Below, in pieces: positions 43,245-55,455 of a stretch of 64,000 nt of DNA (within the stretch, counting starts at the first letter, position 1; every line of letters starts with the position of its first letter). The DNA comes from Clarkia xantiana subsp. parviflora (taxonomy: Eukaryota; Streptophyta; Magnoliopsida; Myrtales; Onagraceae): positions 5,850,839 through 5,914,838 of the forward strand of contig JAPTYO010000015.1 in the NCBI GenBank assembly GCA_036873135.1, in the 5' to 3' direction. Both the position numbers and the translations under genes were made by a program. The notes beneath the pieces are model-generated. The model ran no database searches and was not told the DNA's origin. It saw nothing but the letters and a program-made list of their open reading frames with translations.

Positions 43245-43590
43245 AACTCTTTGCCAAGATAGCCCTTGTTGATGTATAGGGGGATGGTATCCTCCTTTGA
43301 TATATGGACATGATGGCCATTTGATGATGTATAGGGAGATGGTATCCTCCTTTGATATATGGACATGATAGCCATTGTTGATATATAGGGGGATGGTATA
43401 CTCCTTTGATGTATGGACATGATAGCCATTGTTGATGTATAGGGTGGGGATGGTATCCTCCTTTGATGTATGGACATGATAGCCATTGTTGATGTATAGG
43501 GTGGGGATGGTATCCTCCTTTGATATATGTGGACATGATAACCATTTGATGATGTATAGGGGGGATGGCATCCTCCTTTGATATATATAG
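43245..43590. repeat. About 60-bp tandem repeat in element 5
   Basis: Six or so copies of a unit with GATGGTATCCTCCTTTGAT and GGACATGATAGCCATT. Long ORFs on the minus strand repeat the unit and are not genes. The last copy supplies the TATATATAG target of the Mutator-type insertion. Confidence 0.9.
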
Positions 43591-44337
43591 GGGTAAAGAA
43601 CCTATTTAGTGTCTCAAGTTTACCTCATGTTTCAGTTTGGTGTCTGAAGCGTAATTATACTGTCCCAAGTTTGAATAGTGTTTCTATTTGGTGTGTCTGT
43701 CAGATTTTGAGGTTAAATTTAATAGAATTCGGTCATGTGACCAGCACATGACCAAATAAAATTGGAAATGCCCAAATTACCCCTAAACCCTAAATCAGGT
43801 TAGCTGCTCCACCGCCGGAACCCTAAATTGGCCGGAACTCTAAGTCGGTCGGAATCCTAAATTGGCCAGAATTGGACCGGAATAGGCCGTAATCAGAGGT
43901 CCCTAAACCCTAAATCAGGTCAGCTGCTCCACTGCCGGAACCCTAAATCGACCGGAATCGGCTGGAATCGGGTCGTAATCAGCCATAATCGGCTGGAATC
44001 GAGCCGGAATATACCGACATCATCTCGTTTGGTGGTGGGTGGCCGAAATTGGAGGTGGGTGGGTCGGAATCGGAGGTGGGTGGCTGGAATGAAAGGTGGG
44101 TGGCCGTAATCGGAGGTGGGTGGCCGAAATCGGAAGTGGGTGACTTTGTAAATAATAAAAAGTATAAGGGACAGTATGGTCTTTTCATCTAATTCTGTTA
44201 AACTTAACATCACAATTTAACATAAAACCAAATTGCAACAATATTCAAACTTGGGACAGTCCATATCAACACTTTAATCCTGAGACACCAAACTAAAACA
44301 TGAGGTAAACCTGAGACACTAAATAGGTTCTTTTCCC
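43591..44337. mobile_element. Non-autonomous Mutator-type element
   Basis: 747 bp with terminal inverted repeats of over 100 bp (GGGTAAAGAACCTATTTAG at the left, its complement with GGTTCTTTTCCC at the right) and an exact 9-bp TSD, TATATATAG, at 43582-43590 and 44338-44346. The interior has CCGGAAT/CTAAATC-rich repeats and no transposase. A 9-bp TSD with long inverted repeats is the Mutator signature. Confidence 0.85.
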
Positions 44338-44379
44338 TATATATAGACATGATAGTCACCTGTTGAAGTATTTACATTC

Positions 44380-45040
44380 TATATCTTGTTGGAAAGTTTG
44401 ACCTTTGGTTGGGGGACATACTTCTTATATCGTGTTGGAAGGGTAGCCTTGTGGGTCTTATGTCCCTTTTCTGTTGGAAGGGTGGCCCTATGGGTCTTAT
44501 GTCCCTTTTCAGTTGTAAGGGTTGTTATTATAGATCTTCCTCTTTCCATATGTAAGGGTTGTCGATCGCCTTATCATATTTCAGAGTTGTCTTTTTGGAT
44601 CTTTCCCTTTTCGGTTGTAAGGGTGGCCCTATGGGTCTTATGTCCCTTTTTCGGTTGTAAGGGTTGTCCTTATAGATCTTCCTATTTACATATGTAAGGG
44701 TTGTCGATCGCCTTATCATATTTCAGAGTTGTCTTTTTGGATCTTCCCCTTTTCGGTTGTAAGGGTAGCCCTATGGGTCTTATGTCCCTTTTCGGTTGTA
44801 AGGGTTGTCCTTATAGACCTTCCTCTTTTCATATGTAAGGGTCGATCGCCTTATCATATTTTAGAGTTTTCTTTTTGGATCTTCCCCTTTTCGGTTGTAA
44901 GGGTGGCCCTATGGGTCTTATGTCCCTTTTCGGTTGTAAGGGTTGTCTTTATAGATCTTCCTCTTTCCACATGTAAGGGTTGTCGATCGCCTTATCATAT
45001 TTCAAAGTTGTCTTCCGGATCTTCCCCTTTTCGGTTGTAG
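44380..45040. repeat. Tandem repeat of about 155-165 bp in element 5
   Basis: Four copies carry TTCGGTTGTAAGGGTGGCCC, TATGGGTCTTATGTCCC and TCGATCGCCTTATCATATTT. Local ORFs (SFWIFPFSVVRVALW in repeats) are artefacts. It is positioned like the 3' arrays of elements 1 and 2. Confidence 0.9.
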
Positions 45041-45049
45041 GATGTCCGT

Positions 45050-45960
45050 CCACTAGTCGATGCCTCGACATAGTGTTGTTGGCAAGACACTACTTGCGTT
45101 GTGTTGAGACGTTTTGTGACCGCATATCCGATGCCTCGGGATAGCGTTGTGAACAAGACACTACTTGTTAGTTTGACGCGTTTTAACCACTTACCCGATG
45201 CCTCGTGGTAATGTTAAGGCAAGACGTTACTTGCTTGGTTTGGTACGTTTTATTCCGCTTACTCAATGCCTTGAGATAGCGTTGGGGCGAGACGCAACTC
45301 GCGATATGAACTTTCTCGCCTACTTGATGACTCAAGGTGGCGTTTGAGGCAAGACGTTACTTGCTTAATTTGGTACGTTTTATTTTGATTACCCAATGCC
45401 TTGAGGTAGCGTTGTGGCGAGACGCGACTCGCAATCCTAATCACTAAAGTTAGCGCGTTTTCCGTCGCTTGGAGTTCCAAGATTTGACGTTATGGCAAGA
45501 CGTTACTTTCTTGTTTTGGTACGTTTGGTACGTTTTATTCCGCTTACTCAATGCCTTGAGATAGCGTTGGGGCGAGACGCAACTCGCGATATGAACTTTC
45601 CCGCCCACTTGATGACTCAAGGTGGCGTTTGAGGCAAGATGTTACTTGCTTAATTTGGTACGTTTTATTCTGCTTACCCAATGTCTTGAGGTAGCTTTGT
45701 GGCGAGACGCGACTCGGAATCCTAATCACTATAGTTAGCGCGTTTCCCGTCGCTTGGAGTTCAAAGATGTGACGTTATGGCAAGACGTTACTTTCTTGGT
45801 TTGGTACGTTTTATTCCGCTTACTCGATGCCTCGAGATAGCGTTTTGGCAAGGTGCTGCATGCAAATGCGTTTTTCCGCCGCTTGGAGTTCCAAGATTTG
45901 GCGTTGGTGCAAGATGCTACTTGCATATTTTGAATGCATTGTAGATGACGCCTCCTCTTT
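45050..45960. repeat. Hairpin tandem repeat of element 5
   Basis: Degenerate units with CTCAATGCCTTGAG-type inverted repeats (arms CTCAA/TTGAG, or CTCGA/TCGAG in 45825-45840) and GGCAAGACGTTACTT. The arms vary yet still pair. It lies between the lost sense genes and the antisense gene. Confidence 0.8.
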
Positions 45961-46520
45961 TGTGAGTGATGGTGCCTTTCTTCTTTCCCTTATGTCCTGA
46001 AAAGCATTTGATTCATTTAGTGCTATTTTCATTTCTTATAGAAATGAAAGTTTAAGTGGAGTCCGTAGATCTCCTTTTGGTAATAATAAATTAGATAATG
46101 GAAGTGGATATTTCCTTTTCCTTTCGGATGTATAACTTCTTCCAGTGTTCTCCACTGAAAGTGTTAGTTGATCTCTGCCCTTCCGCATGTCCCAGTCGCT
46201 ATACGTTGTGGATGTCGCCTTATGAGGGCGGTCACTGTTGCTTCCAATATAACAGTGAATCCTTGTAGTGGGCTTATGTTGTATCCTTCCTTTGTGGTTT
46301 CCCTTGGAAGGAGTTATGCCACATATTTGCGTCATCTTCTATTTCCGGGTGGATTATCAAGCACTAGATCAGATGGTGCCCCCCCTAGTTGCTTGGTAGC
46401 TGCATTGTTTGCTCTTGTTTAGCCTGTTAAGGCTTATCTTCATGATTTTCGGTTGGGTGCTGAGCACTTGTTTGTTTGGTGCCCCCCAAGCTGCTCGCTC
46501 GAATCCGCAGACGACGCCAG
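45961..46520 (-). other. 5' internal end of element 5 with primer site
   Basis: 560 bp with no gag. Next to the LTR the minus strand reads CTGGCGTCGTCTGCGG, a one-base variant (T for C) of the TGGCGCCG primer site. The rest is unassigned. Confidence 0.6.
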
Positions 46521-47481
46521 TGTTTACACATGAGTGTCCTTCATGGGCTTCTCCTTCGTTCTCTTCTTCTTATCAGACTTCTCCTTCTAGTATTCCTACC
46601 TCGTGGGCTTCTTCTTCTCTTATACTTGCAAATGGGCGCCCGGGAGGGGGTTCCCGGTAAGTCCACTATTTGCATACGGTGTCCTGAGTGCCTTCTTGCT
46701 TCGGACCTTAGCCTTTCCTTCTCCGTGGGATACCTGCAAAAGGGGCGATACAGAGACCAAGGGGGGGTGGTGCTCGGTGTGCCCTCTCCGATGCTTAAAT
46801 GAGTATAGGCTCTTAGAGAGATAAAGTAGAGAGAAGGCAGAGCTTGAGTGAGAGATAGCAAGATTGATTTCAAATGAGAGGAGGCCTCTATTTATAGAGT
46901 TCCTATCAGACCGCCCCGGTTCCAGTGGTTTCCTGCCAGTTGTGGCATGTTCGTAATATAAGTTGGCCTTGACCGTAAATATGGTGCACTTGACCTCGGT
47001 CCGACCGTAGATGAGCATAATGTGTTTAAGTGTTGTGAGAGTGGCCTCCAAGGGCGAGCCCCGAGCGAAATATCGTCCGGGGGGTAGAGGTTGGGACGAG
47101 GAAACTCGTCCGGACGGAGGGGGGATACCCGGACAGGTATCCCCAAGGTCCTGCTCGGGTTACCCGAGCGGGAGGGTCCCCGCTCGGGTAATCCGACAAG
47201 CGGGAGGTTCCCCGCTCGGGTAACCCGATAAGCGGGAGGTTCCCCACTCGGGTAACCCAAGCGGGATTGCCCTACTCGTGTTACCCAAGCGATATGACCT
47301 CACTCGGATCGTCCCCCCGAGGGAATTTTTCCCTCGGGGGCTTCTAGTGGGCTTCGCCACCCGTGTCATTCTTGGGCATAAGTGATGGGCCTCATGTGTC
47401 CGTTTTTCAAGTTTCTAATTGTAATCGGTCGCGGCCCAATTATCGGGTCCAATTTATAATACCTTGGGCATATATCCAACA
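46521..47481 (-). repeat. 5' LTR of element 5
   Basis: 961 bp, uninterrupted. Minus-strand CTATAAATAGAGG (near 46886-46898) is the TATA region. It has about three more units of a 31-32 bp palindromic repeat (CCCGCTCGGGTAACCC, 47155-47280) than the other LTR. TSD CCCGC follows. Confidence 0.92.
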
Positions 47482-47486
47482 CCCGC

Positions 47487-48540
47487 CGGGGTTTTAACGG
47501 AGAACGCACATAGAGGAGGAACAACCCTATGGAATGCGGGCTGAAAACCAGCAACCTCAGGGTGTAGGTTCTCAAGGTGCCTAGGCCGCTCCCACGATAA
47601 CGCCTGCCATGATGGCAGCAATTGAAGAACCTCTGGTCTTCAGAGAAACTTTAAGGAACCAAGGCAATGCGCCTTCACCACCACCACCACCTCCCCGACC
47701 TCCGCCACCAGCACCTCCCCCACCTCCGCCACCACCTGCTCAAGCATACCCTGTATCTGGGACAATGTCTCATGACATTCCCCGAAGAGAAGCTTCAATG
47801 CAAAAGGGAAGACAGCCACCAGCTGCCAACCCACATTACTACAATGCAGGACCGCAGGGATCCAGCTCCAGTGCAACTCACTATGAGAGGTCATACCTGG
47901 CCGAATCATGGAAACAACCAAGTTACATGAACGAGCAACCAGGCAGGGATTCCCATTACCAACAAAGTTGGGGGCATGACAACAGCGGAAACCCAAATAA
48001 CATTTGGGGGATTCCCGAGAGGAACGACAACGTCCCCATCACAGGACTAACTGCCAAGGCCTTGGAGGCTCTCATAGATCAAAAGTTGAAGCAATAAAAA
48101 ATCAGACCTATGCATGTCTTGACTGATAGTGCAAGCCACCCCTTTATGAAGGAGATGTTGTATGATCGGGTTCCGGGAATCCTAAACAACATAAGGATCA
48201 AAAAATACTCTGGAAAGGGTGATCCTATTGAGCACGTGCAACAACACGAGGCTTCATTGCTGGGGAGAACATCAAACCCAAACCATGTGGTGGTCACGTT
48301 CCCGCAAATCTTAACAGGGACAACGGCGCACAGGTTTTGCTCCCTTCCTAAGGAAATTATTGGCTCCTGGCCATACCTAAAAGGAAAGTTCATCCAGCGG
48401 TACATGGGTGAACGCAAGTTGCTTAAAGACTCAAGCGCAATAGACGATGTGAAGCAATAATACGATGAATCTCTAGCTGATTATTACATCTGTTTTAATC
48501 AGAACATTGCAGACATCCAGATAAACCTGGCTGAAGACGG
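47487..48540 (+). pseudogene. Element 3 gag (stops, truncated)
   Basis: The readable part starts at ATG 47609: a proline-rich run (47680-47750), a polar segment, then in the same frame a TAA (48095-48097) and a capsid-like region (SHPFMKEM, IRIKKYSGKGDPIEHVQQHEASL in parts, to 48457) ending at a second TAA (48458-48460, where element 1 has Glu). Similarity to the element 1 capsid continues to about 48520 and then stops abruptly. Zinc knuckle, protease and pol are lost. Confidence 0.85.
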
Positions 48541-49142
48541 GACAACACGTTTTCGTGTGAAGTATGGGTCTTGCGCATTACTACTCACAAATGCCAAGTA
48601 CCAGAACAATGGCCTTGAGCATTGCTACCCATAATGCCAAGCGCCACTCTAAAGTCTTGCGCGTTACTACCCATGAAATATGGCAAGCATACAACACATG
48701 TGTTTACCACATACTCATTACGCCATACCTTGGTATAACCAAGAGGGGTGCGCAACGCAAGGACATATGTTTACTAACTACAACTACGGATGCTACATCC
48801 AATAAGAGGACGAGTCTTAACTCTACTCTATAGTTCACACCACATGGATAATCATGAAAGCAAAGGTATGAAATATTACTACCAAGTTATCATGCATTAC
48901 TAAACTATTCAAGACATGTTTATATGACAATATCAAGCATCAAAGCATAAGCATAAAAAGGTTCAAAGGGACAACATCCCAAATGCAACCTCAACCCGAC
49001 ACGGGGAGCCAAAACTATATACAAAGGTTTGATATAAAACCAACAATCAACCCGACACCACGTCAGGAACATCGACAACAACAACATCTGTGCATGCCTC
49101 GGGAACGGCCTCATCAAGAGGAACACCCTCCACTATGTTCAA
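48541..49142. other. Degenerate array region of element 3
   Basis: 600 bp with no gene. Loosely repeated TCTTGCGC(A/G)TTACTAC and AATGCCAAG motifs near 48565-48690, and a CACG/CGTG inverted repeat near 48544-48559, may be a decayed counterpart of the hairpin arrays in elements 1 and 2. Confidence 0.4.
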
Positions 49143-51510
49143 CTATCCATCATCATCAAATATCAACTCATAATGACGAGTATCAGCCACAAAATCATCA
49201 GAGGAATTCGCCTCAACAACCTCAGGGGCAGGCACCTCAGCAATCTGGGGAGCATCCGTCACAGCAGGCGGGGGAACAATCCCGTCTCCAAGACGTAAGG
49301 CAGCCACATTCCTAGTAGCAAATGCGGCACATACACCCAATCTATCAAAGCTGAAATCGGGAGCAACAGCATACACCTGTTCAATAAAGCCCTCGATGGA
49401 GTCGTACAACTTGTCGTCAGCACCTGCCTGAATATCAGTCTTATAGGACTCTGAGTCTTTTTACTCCACCACACCATCAACCTTGCCTGCTCCATAGACC
49501 TTCTCCTCCACATCTTGCAAGGAAAGGCCATGCGCCTCGCTATCCTTAGCAACCTTCTTATGAAGGGCAGTCACATCAGACTCGAGCACAACAACTCGAT
49601 CCTGGGGAGAAGTGCTTTCCGTCTGCAACTCAGCAACCTTGGAGCCTAAGAAACACGCATTCTCTTTTGCACTCTCCTTCGCCATTTGGACAACAACCTA
49701 TAAGAGTAACACAGAGATCAACATTAAACAAGTTGCAACAAGACTGACAAACATGCATACGAGCTATACAGGAGTAAGAATGAATACTCACAGGCGCAAG
49801 GCATAACAACGCACCCTCAGCATATGAGTGCGCATCCTCAGGTTCGCTAGGACGAACCCTCAGATCCCCAGGAGGAATAATCTTCTGGAATACACACACT
49901 TCCACCTCGGGAGTAGTCAAGCTGACATTTTGGGCAAAACGTGGCCCCCCAACAACAAAGGGTGCCCACTCTCCACCAATGATAGCGTCCTTGGCAGGAC
50001 GAACTAGATCAGCTCCGGAAAGTGCAGCAAGAGGCAGAACACCTATGAACATACACAAAGATAAACACCAAGTCCTAAACACAACAAATATAGAAATGAG
50101 GTAAAGTCAAACAATACACCCGTGCGGGGAATACCCTCCTACGACGTCCGGTCCCTCGACCGGGGGGCAGACATAACGGGCGTACGAGCCTGACCTACAA
50201 CTTCCTTCCCCTTACTAAGAGAATGAGTCTTCGACGCCTCGCCACCTCTAGACTTTGAGGGCTTAGGATCACTCCAGGGCCGTACGCCGGAGTCAGGACG
50301 TTTCGCCTTAGGCCGAGGCGGAGTGTCAGCATCAGCAACAACACGCTGCGTCACAAGCGGGGACCGACCTGCAAAAAAAAGCGAAGCAAGATAAAAGCAA
50401 GTACACTGAACATAGACGAGAAAGAATGATCTTACCTAAAGCAACTTACCAGCACTTTCCTCGTCCGGGCTGCATACTCTAGAGCACAGCAGAAACATCC
50501 GAGCGACCACCTCGCACGGGAGGAACAACACCACCCTGAGTACTCGCCTGCAAGCGCGGAGTTTTTCCATGAAGTCAGCCTACACTACAACATAATAAAG
50601 TTATAAAGGTTCATAACATACCGAAGGACCTCCCGAAGGAAGTGTGCAAATCCCAGCCTTGCGCAATTCCCGTTCTGTCACGCGAAACAAGGCACTATAA
50701 GTACGCGCCTTGTGTGCCCGATATACCTTCTTTATAGCCGCTTTGTCTGACTCAGAAAACTCAGAAAAAGCCTGCACGGGATCAGGCTTTGTAATGAGAA
50801 TGATAGGCCAAGTCACCCCACAGTCATTACTGAAGAAGTAATGCTTCTTCTAATGTCCCTTCGAGCGGTCAACAGCAGTAACGAAACGAAGACCAGTATC
50901 CCACTTCACCTCTCCCAATCCAAGGGTAGCAAAATACTTCCCTTTCATCGAAGGCCAGCGGATAGAAATGGAACACAAGCCAAATGAATCCAGAACGTTG
51001 GAGCCGGAAGAAACACCGGAAAAGTAGGGTCGAGTAACGCCATGACTGCTTATGGCATAACACCTGAAAATTAACCCAATACCGTATCCCGGTGGGCGCA
51101 ATATCAAGGGGAGAGATCCTGTAATAGCGGCATAATCGGCGCAAGTCATGACAGTAGGGAAAGCGCAAACCCTCTCAAATATGAGAGGTATACACAGCCG
51201 ACTGCTCGTCTGGAGGCACAATAGGCATCCCCACAGTAGCGTCAGGGACGATGTCGAAAGGAAAGAACGCCTCAACAAAAGGGCAAAGTCCGGAACGCCC
51301 AACATAGCGTTGATAGTCTCCGCGCTCCAACACATTACCAACAAATGTTATGAGTAAATCTCATGACTTCGAGTGAGCCTCCGACTCGGTAGAAGAATAT
51401 ATGTGATCCTCGGCCTCTGGCTCAGATGACTCTGAAGACCCCGACTCAGAGTCAGGGTCCGAATCAAGAAGATGTGTAACTAAAGGAGTAGGAATGTGGA
51501 ACTTACTCAT
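49143..51510 (-). pseudogene. Antisense gene of element 3 (partly open, broken)
   Basis: Same exon order as element 1. Candidate first exon ATG-A at 51510-51507 before GTAAGT. N-terminal domain (RFPYCHDLRRLCRYYRISPLDIAP in part, near 51100-51168); second part 50601-50900; basic Ser/Arg exon near 50150-50360; TTPEVEVCVF exon 49795-50050; coiled coil 49461-49690; acidic tail to 49143. There are stops (for example in the coiled coil near 49460) and frame shifts, so it is probably dead. A short conserved intron lies near 50580-50625. Confidence 0.65.
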
Positions 51511-53138
51511 CCTGATAAATTCAGCAAGTCAGGAAGGTAATCCTAATGATGGAGCTGTCATCTCTACGCACTACAACTCCTGCAAGGGTATAACAACAAC
51601 CTACTCAACACGTGCACGTACACCCGTCGCGCCAACAATTACTATCCAACGAACGTCCCCCGATCGGGGGCAATATCATACTTACGAACCTATAAGTGTT
51701 TAACTACTACATAGCGAACATCCTCTATACGGGGGCAACTCTATGTTAGTAAGGGCCTCGTCCCAACACTTGTACAGTTTACGTGTGCTTACACACAAAT
51801 ACATTTGCCTATGTGCATCTATATACCCACGGCTACCTATGCGTGTTCGTGCGCGACTAGATGTGTCAATACGCAACTACATGTGCTTACATGCACCTAT
51901 ACGTGCACCCACGTGCCTACATGTGCTTACATGCACTTACATCCGCATATATTACCCAATGCGAATATCTAAGGTAACATATGCAAATATGTTCATAAGC
52001 ACTAACATATATACGCATGTGTTGTCTAACATGTGCATGATATATATATATATACACACGATGGGGATATAAAACTCGACTATAGCTACAAGTATCATTA
52101 TACTACCAAAATATATATGAACATGTCACGACGACATATCCATCAACCAAGGATGACAATCAACATGGGAAGTAACACTCATACTCTATGCATACTAGTG
52201 CTAAAACACTTAGCCATTTTCATGCTCTTTTTTCTATGCTAAACTATGCTAGGCATTTTATCAAACACTTGGTGGGCATGAATAACCAAGTTCCAATAAG
52301 ATAAGGATTATCCAAATTGATGCAAACAAAGACATCATCATACCTGGATATGGTTCCAATCAACTTCGAAAACCAAATCACCACGAAAATTGATGTTGGA
52401 ACACCGTCACGGCCGCCGAAGCTTCACGTCGCTGTCAGCCGCAGCTGCCGTCGTCCGCCCTGCCGTCGCCGATGCTGCCACTGCTGGTGTTGCCGGTGAG
52501 ATATGGCTTGCCGGTGAGGTATGGATGGGTGGGTGAGTGACTGGGGTGATAAGCTACTTACTCTTCAAGAAAATTGAGAAGACAACTTTAAAATGTGGAG
52601 ACAAAGTGAGAAGAGGTTTACATAATCTCTCCTTTATATACACATGTGGGTAATATCCTACCCTCTCCATATTTTTAATAACTATTTTGGGAGAATTTCC
52701 TAACATAGAAACATGCTCACATACCCGCGCATACATGAGCACTTCCACATATATACACACGTCCGCATATCTATCACGTGTTTATTATTATAATCTTAAC
52801 ACATGTATATTTATACCCATGTCATTACATATATATGTGTCCATATCTACATGTTTAAATTCATGACATCACACTTCACGTGTTTGCTCATGTACGCGCG
52901 TATAACATGTTTGCACACATGTTAGTGTTTATATTCATGTTGCATACATAGACTCATATTGTTATATGTGTACATATTGTATACGTATACTCGCTGCACT
53001 AACCATGTCGGCAGTTATAGTCGCTCTCATTAAACAAGAGACGGGATACACAATGTCGAGGCCCACACGCCAACGGATAGTAAGTCCACATCGAGGTAAC
53101 ACCTGAGCTTAAATCGAACGTATACTCTATCGAAAATA
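51511..53138. other. 3' non-coding region of element 3 with antisense promoter
   Basis: 1.6 kb. No gene supported. The minus strand has TGTATATAAAGG at 52642-52631 followed by AGAG, the best antisense TATA box of the window. 51780-52000 and 52700-52990 are rich in alternating ACATGT/ACACGT steps. Segments match element 4 (51700-51780 to 36430-36500). Confidence 0.55.
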
Positions 53139-53180
53139 GAGTCAAGCAAGGGCCACGCCACTACTTGACTCGGGGGCAAA
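53139..53180 (+). promoter_or_regulatory. Polypurine tract with inverted repeat (element 3)
   Basis: GAGTCAAG (53139-53146) pairs with CTTGACTC (53164-53171), then GGGGGCAAA and the LTR. Confidence 0.75.
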
Positions 53181-53834
53181 TGATGGGTATATGTCCGATT
53201 TGGGTTCGTTTTATACTATTCGGACTTCATTCACACGTCAAACCCACAAACGGCTCTAAAATATTTACCCGCGAGCTAAAAACGGTTCGGGACGTGTACG
53301 CGCGCGTCCCGGACCGAAAACTCGTCCGGATTGTGGTGACAATCCGGATTGGGTCCGGATTTCCCAACAATCCGGAGGTCCGAATCGCCCAACAATCTGA
53401 ACCTCCTGATTGTTCCTCCCGGGGATGCGCAAACCCCTGCATATACACTACACGTGTTGGGCTTCCCGACGGTCAACTTTACGTTCATCCACGCCCGGTT
53501 CATATTTTACACTAAACCGGCGTCGGACCATTCAAAACCGGGTTTGAGTCTAAAGTTTCCTATAAATAGGAGTCTCGGTCACCCATTACAGAATTAAGTT
53601 GATGAAGGAAGCTCTGACCTCTCTAGCTTTCTCTCTCTACGTCTCTAATTTAAGCTTCGGAGAGGGTTCATCGCACTCCACCCCCCTCTACGTGGTGTGG
53701 GATATTACCCTTCGTGCAGGTATCAGGAGACGCACGCACTCGGACGCGTGCGAAGACCCAACATATCGACAACCCGAGACCCATCTATACATTTTTACCA
53801 GGACCCAACACCCCGTCGAGTCTGGGTCCCAACA
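53181..53834 (+). repeat. 3' LTR of element 3
   Basis: 654 bp, same family as 32719-33309 with extra CAATCCGGA-type repeats (53330-53420). TATA CCTATAAATAGG near 53560. The hairpin arm carries a G for C (GTGGTGTGG). Confidence 0.9.
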
Positions 53835-54730
53835 ATATCCACAACTCTCATGAATAGGATGGCCTGCCTTCAAGCTCTAACATTGCACTAAAAACATACA
53901 TTTTTCTAATAGACATTTTCCCCCTATTGTTACTTAAGTTATCAAAGTGTAGAATTAATTATCCAGATCATCTATAACACGGGCTAAGAGATGCATATAC
54001 CTTCATTACTACATGAATCTTCTCATGGACTGTAAAAATATGACACAAAAACAAAGTAGAGTAAATTTCAGAATGAGGACGATGAAGAACAAATGTTTTC
54101 AACAAATCAATTATTATTACTAGATTCGATTTAATTAACTTACATATTGAGGGTGGACTCAATGAGATAATAGTGCCCATCTTCTTCAACCATCCCGAAG
54201 AAAACTCAGTACATTCGCACCATCTGGGTGATTGATGTAATTAGTCGTGTTAATCCCACATTCCGTAAATTGAACTATGCAACTCTTTAAACATGGATTG
54301 ATTGTTTTAGCATGGGATTTAAACTAAATTGGTACCTGAGTTAACAGCCCAAAACGAATTGGTACCTCCACTAAATTTTGTGACAAATTGGTACCCGAGT
54401 TAACCTAGGTGTTGCACCGTTAAAATTTCTGGTTAAAACTAACGGAATCCAATTTTTGGCGCATAAAAAGACCAAAATATCCTTATTGCAGAATAGCTAC
54501 ATAGTAAAAACTCAAAACTTTGGAATCCAATATCTCACTCATTACTTCATCTTTTTGAACAAATTTTTTTTAAAAACCGCATAACTTTTCGAGATCTACG
54601 CAACCCAAATAGCCGTAAAGTGATTTTACCAGTTTTTTTTTCAATAAACATAGTTTTTCATGTTAATTTATTCTTTTTTGTATCAAACTCCACCGCATTT
54701 TAACACTTATCACCCTTGATCACTCACCTT
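53835..54730. other. AT-rich spacer after element 3
   Basis: About 900 bp with no gene recognised. TTGGTACC(T/C)GAGTTAAC repeated at 54330-54405 looks like one arm of a small inverted-repeat element whose partner I did not find. Confidence 0.4.
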
Positions 54731-54734
54731 TTAG

Positions 54735-54903
54735 CATAGAAATTTATTCAATGGTGGCTGCTGGGTGGTCCTAGGAGGGGCCCTCATCAAGAACAATCAA
54801 ACCCCTGGTCATGAACAATTTTCCATTCCCATGGTCGCTAGCGGGGATTGAACCCCTGACCTCTGGTTAAGGGATGAGGCGTTGAACCACCAAACCATTA
54901 TTA
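54735..54903 (-). mobile_element. Possible tRNA-derived SINE fragment
   Basis: On the minus strand a GGTTCAACGCC segment (near 54885) and GGTTCAATCCCCGC (near 54848) are spaced like the A and B boxes of a tRNA-type promoter, with AGAGGTCAGGG just before the B box. This resembles the head of plant Au-type SINEs. No TSD was found. Confidence 0.4.
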
Positions 54904-55455
54904 ATGGTTAAAGGGTCTTTTGGTGTTATTTGTTTGGCCAATGTAAGCTTTTGGTGTCACATGTTTTATTTTGAACGATTTTGATGTCATATGTTTGGAT
55001 TTTGTAGACTTTTGGTGTATCTAATAGTCAACTGTTAAGTTTAACAGTAAAATGCTTTTATTTTCTTCAATTTTGTCCTCAAATTTATATATCTAACTTT
55101 TGATTATTATAATTTAATCCCTCTCATTTTCTCTGGTTACCACCTAAGTCCGACCACCACCACCCAAGACTGGCGACCAGCACAAATCGGGCCGGAAAAC
55201 CACAAATCGGAGCCGGCCAGCCCCAATCGGCCCGGCAGCCACCAACTAGGGTCGGCCACAACCAATTGGGGTCAGCAGCTCCAATTGGGGCTGCTAGCCT
55301 CGATTGCTGCTGGCCTCGATTTGGGCCACAGAGGGCTCCGGTCGAGCCCTTTAAGGCTCAATCAGAGCTAGAGGGCTCCAGATCAGAGCCCCTTACTCGG
55401 ATTGAGCCCTATGTGACCCAATCGGAGCCAACAACCCCAATTGGAACTGCATGCT

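Larger units (their letters stand above)
33528..47481 (-). mobile_element. Element 5: minus-strand LTR element without sense coding
   Basis: On the minus strand it runs from the 5' LTR (47481-46521) through a primer site to the 3' LTR (39491-38735 plus 33647-33528, split by element 4). TSD CCCGC is exact. The interior (39492-46520) holds tandem arrays, remains of the antisense gene on the plus strand, a duplicated tract-like segment near 41350-41400, and a Mutator-type insertion. I find no gag or pol. It is a large retrotransposon derivative that would need all proteins in trans. Confidence 0.88.
32719..53834 (+). mobile_element. Element 3: outer Tat-type LTR element carrying nested insertions
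   Basis: LTRs at 32719-33309 and 53181-53834 share start (TGATGGGTATA), end (GGGTCCCAACA) and most sequence. The interior is split by element 5 at 33527/47482. What remains is a primer site, a gag with stops, an antisense gene and the tract region. All of pol is missing after about 48540. Flanks are GTATA and ATATC, which do not match, so either a base change or a later rearrangement has removed the TSD. LTR divergence makes it older than elements 1 and 2. Confidence 0.85.

Noticed and set aside
43175..43571. Three overlapping minus-strand ORFs of about 100-130 aa
   Set aside because: They read through a 60-bp tandem repeat in three frames and have no independent support.
44386..45040. Repeated hydrophobic ORFs (SFWIFPFSVVRVALW)
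   Set aside because: Translation of a tandem repeat; not membrane proteins.
47670..47930. His/Pro-rich ORF in a second frame
   Set aside because: Frame shadow of the proline-rich gag segment of element 3.
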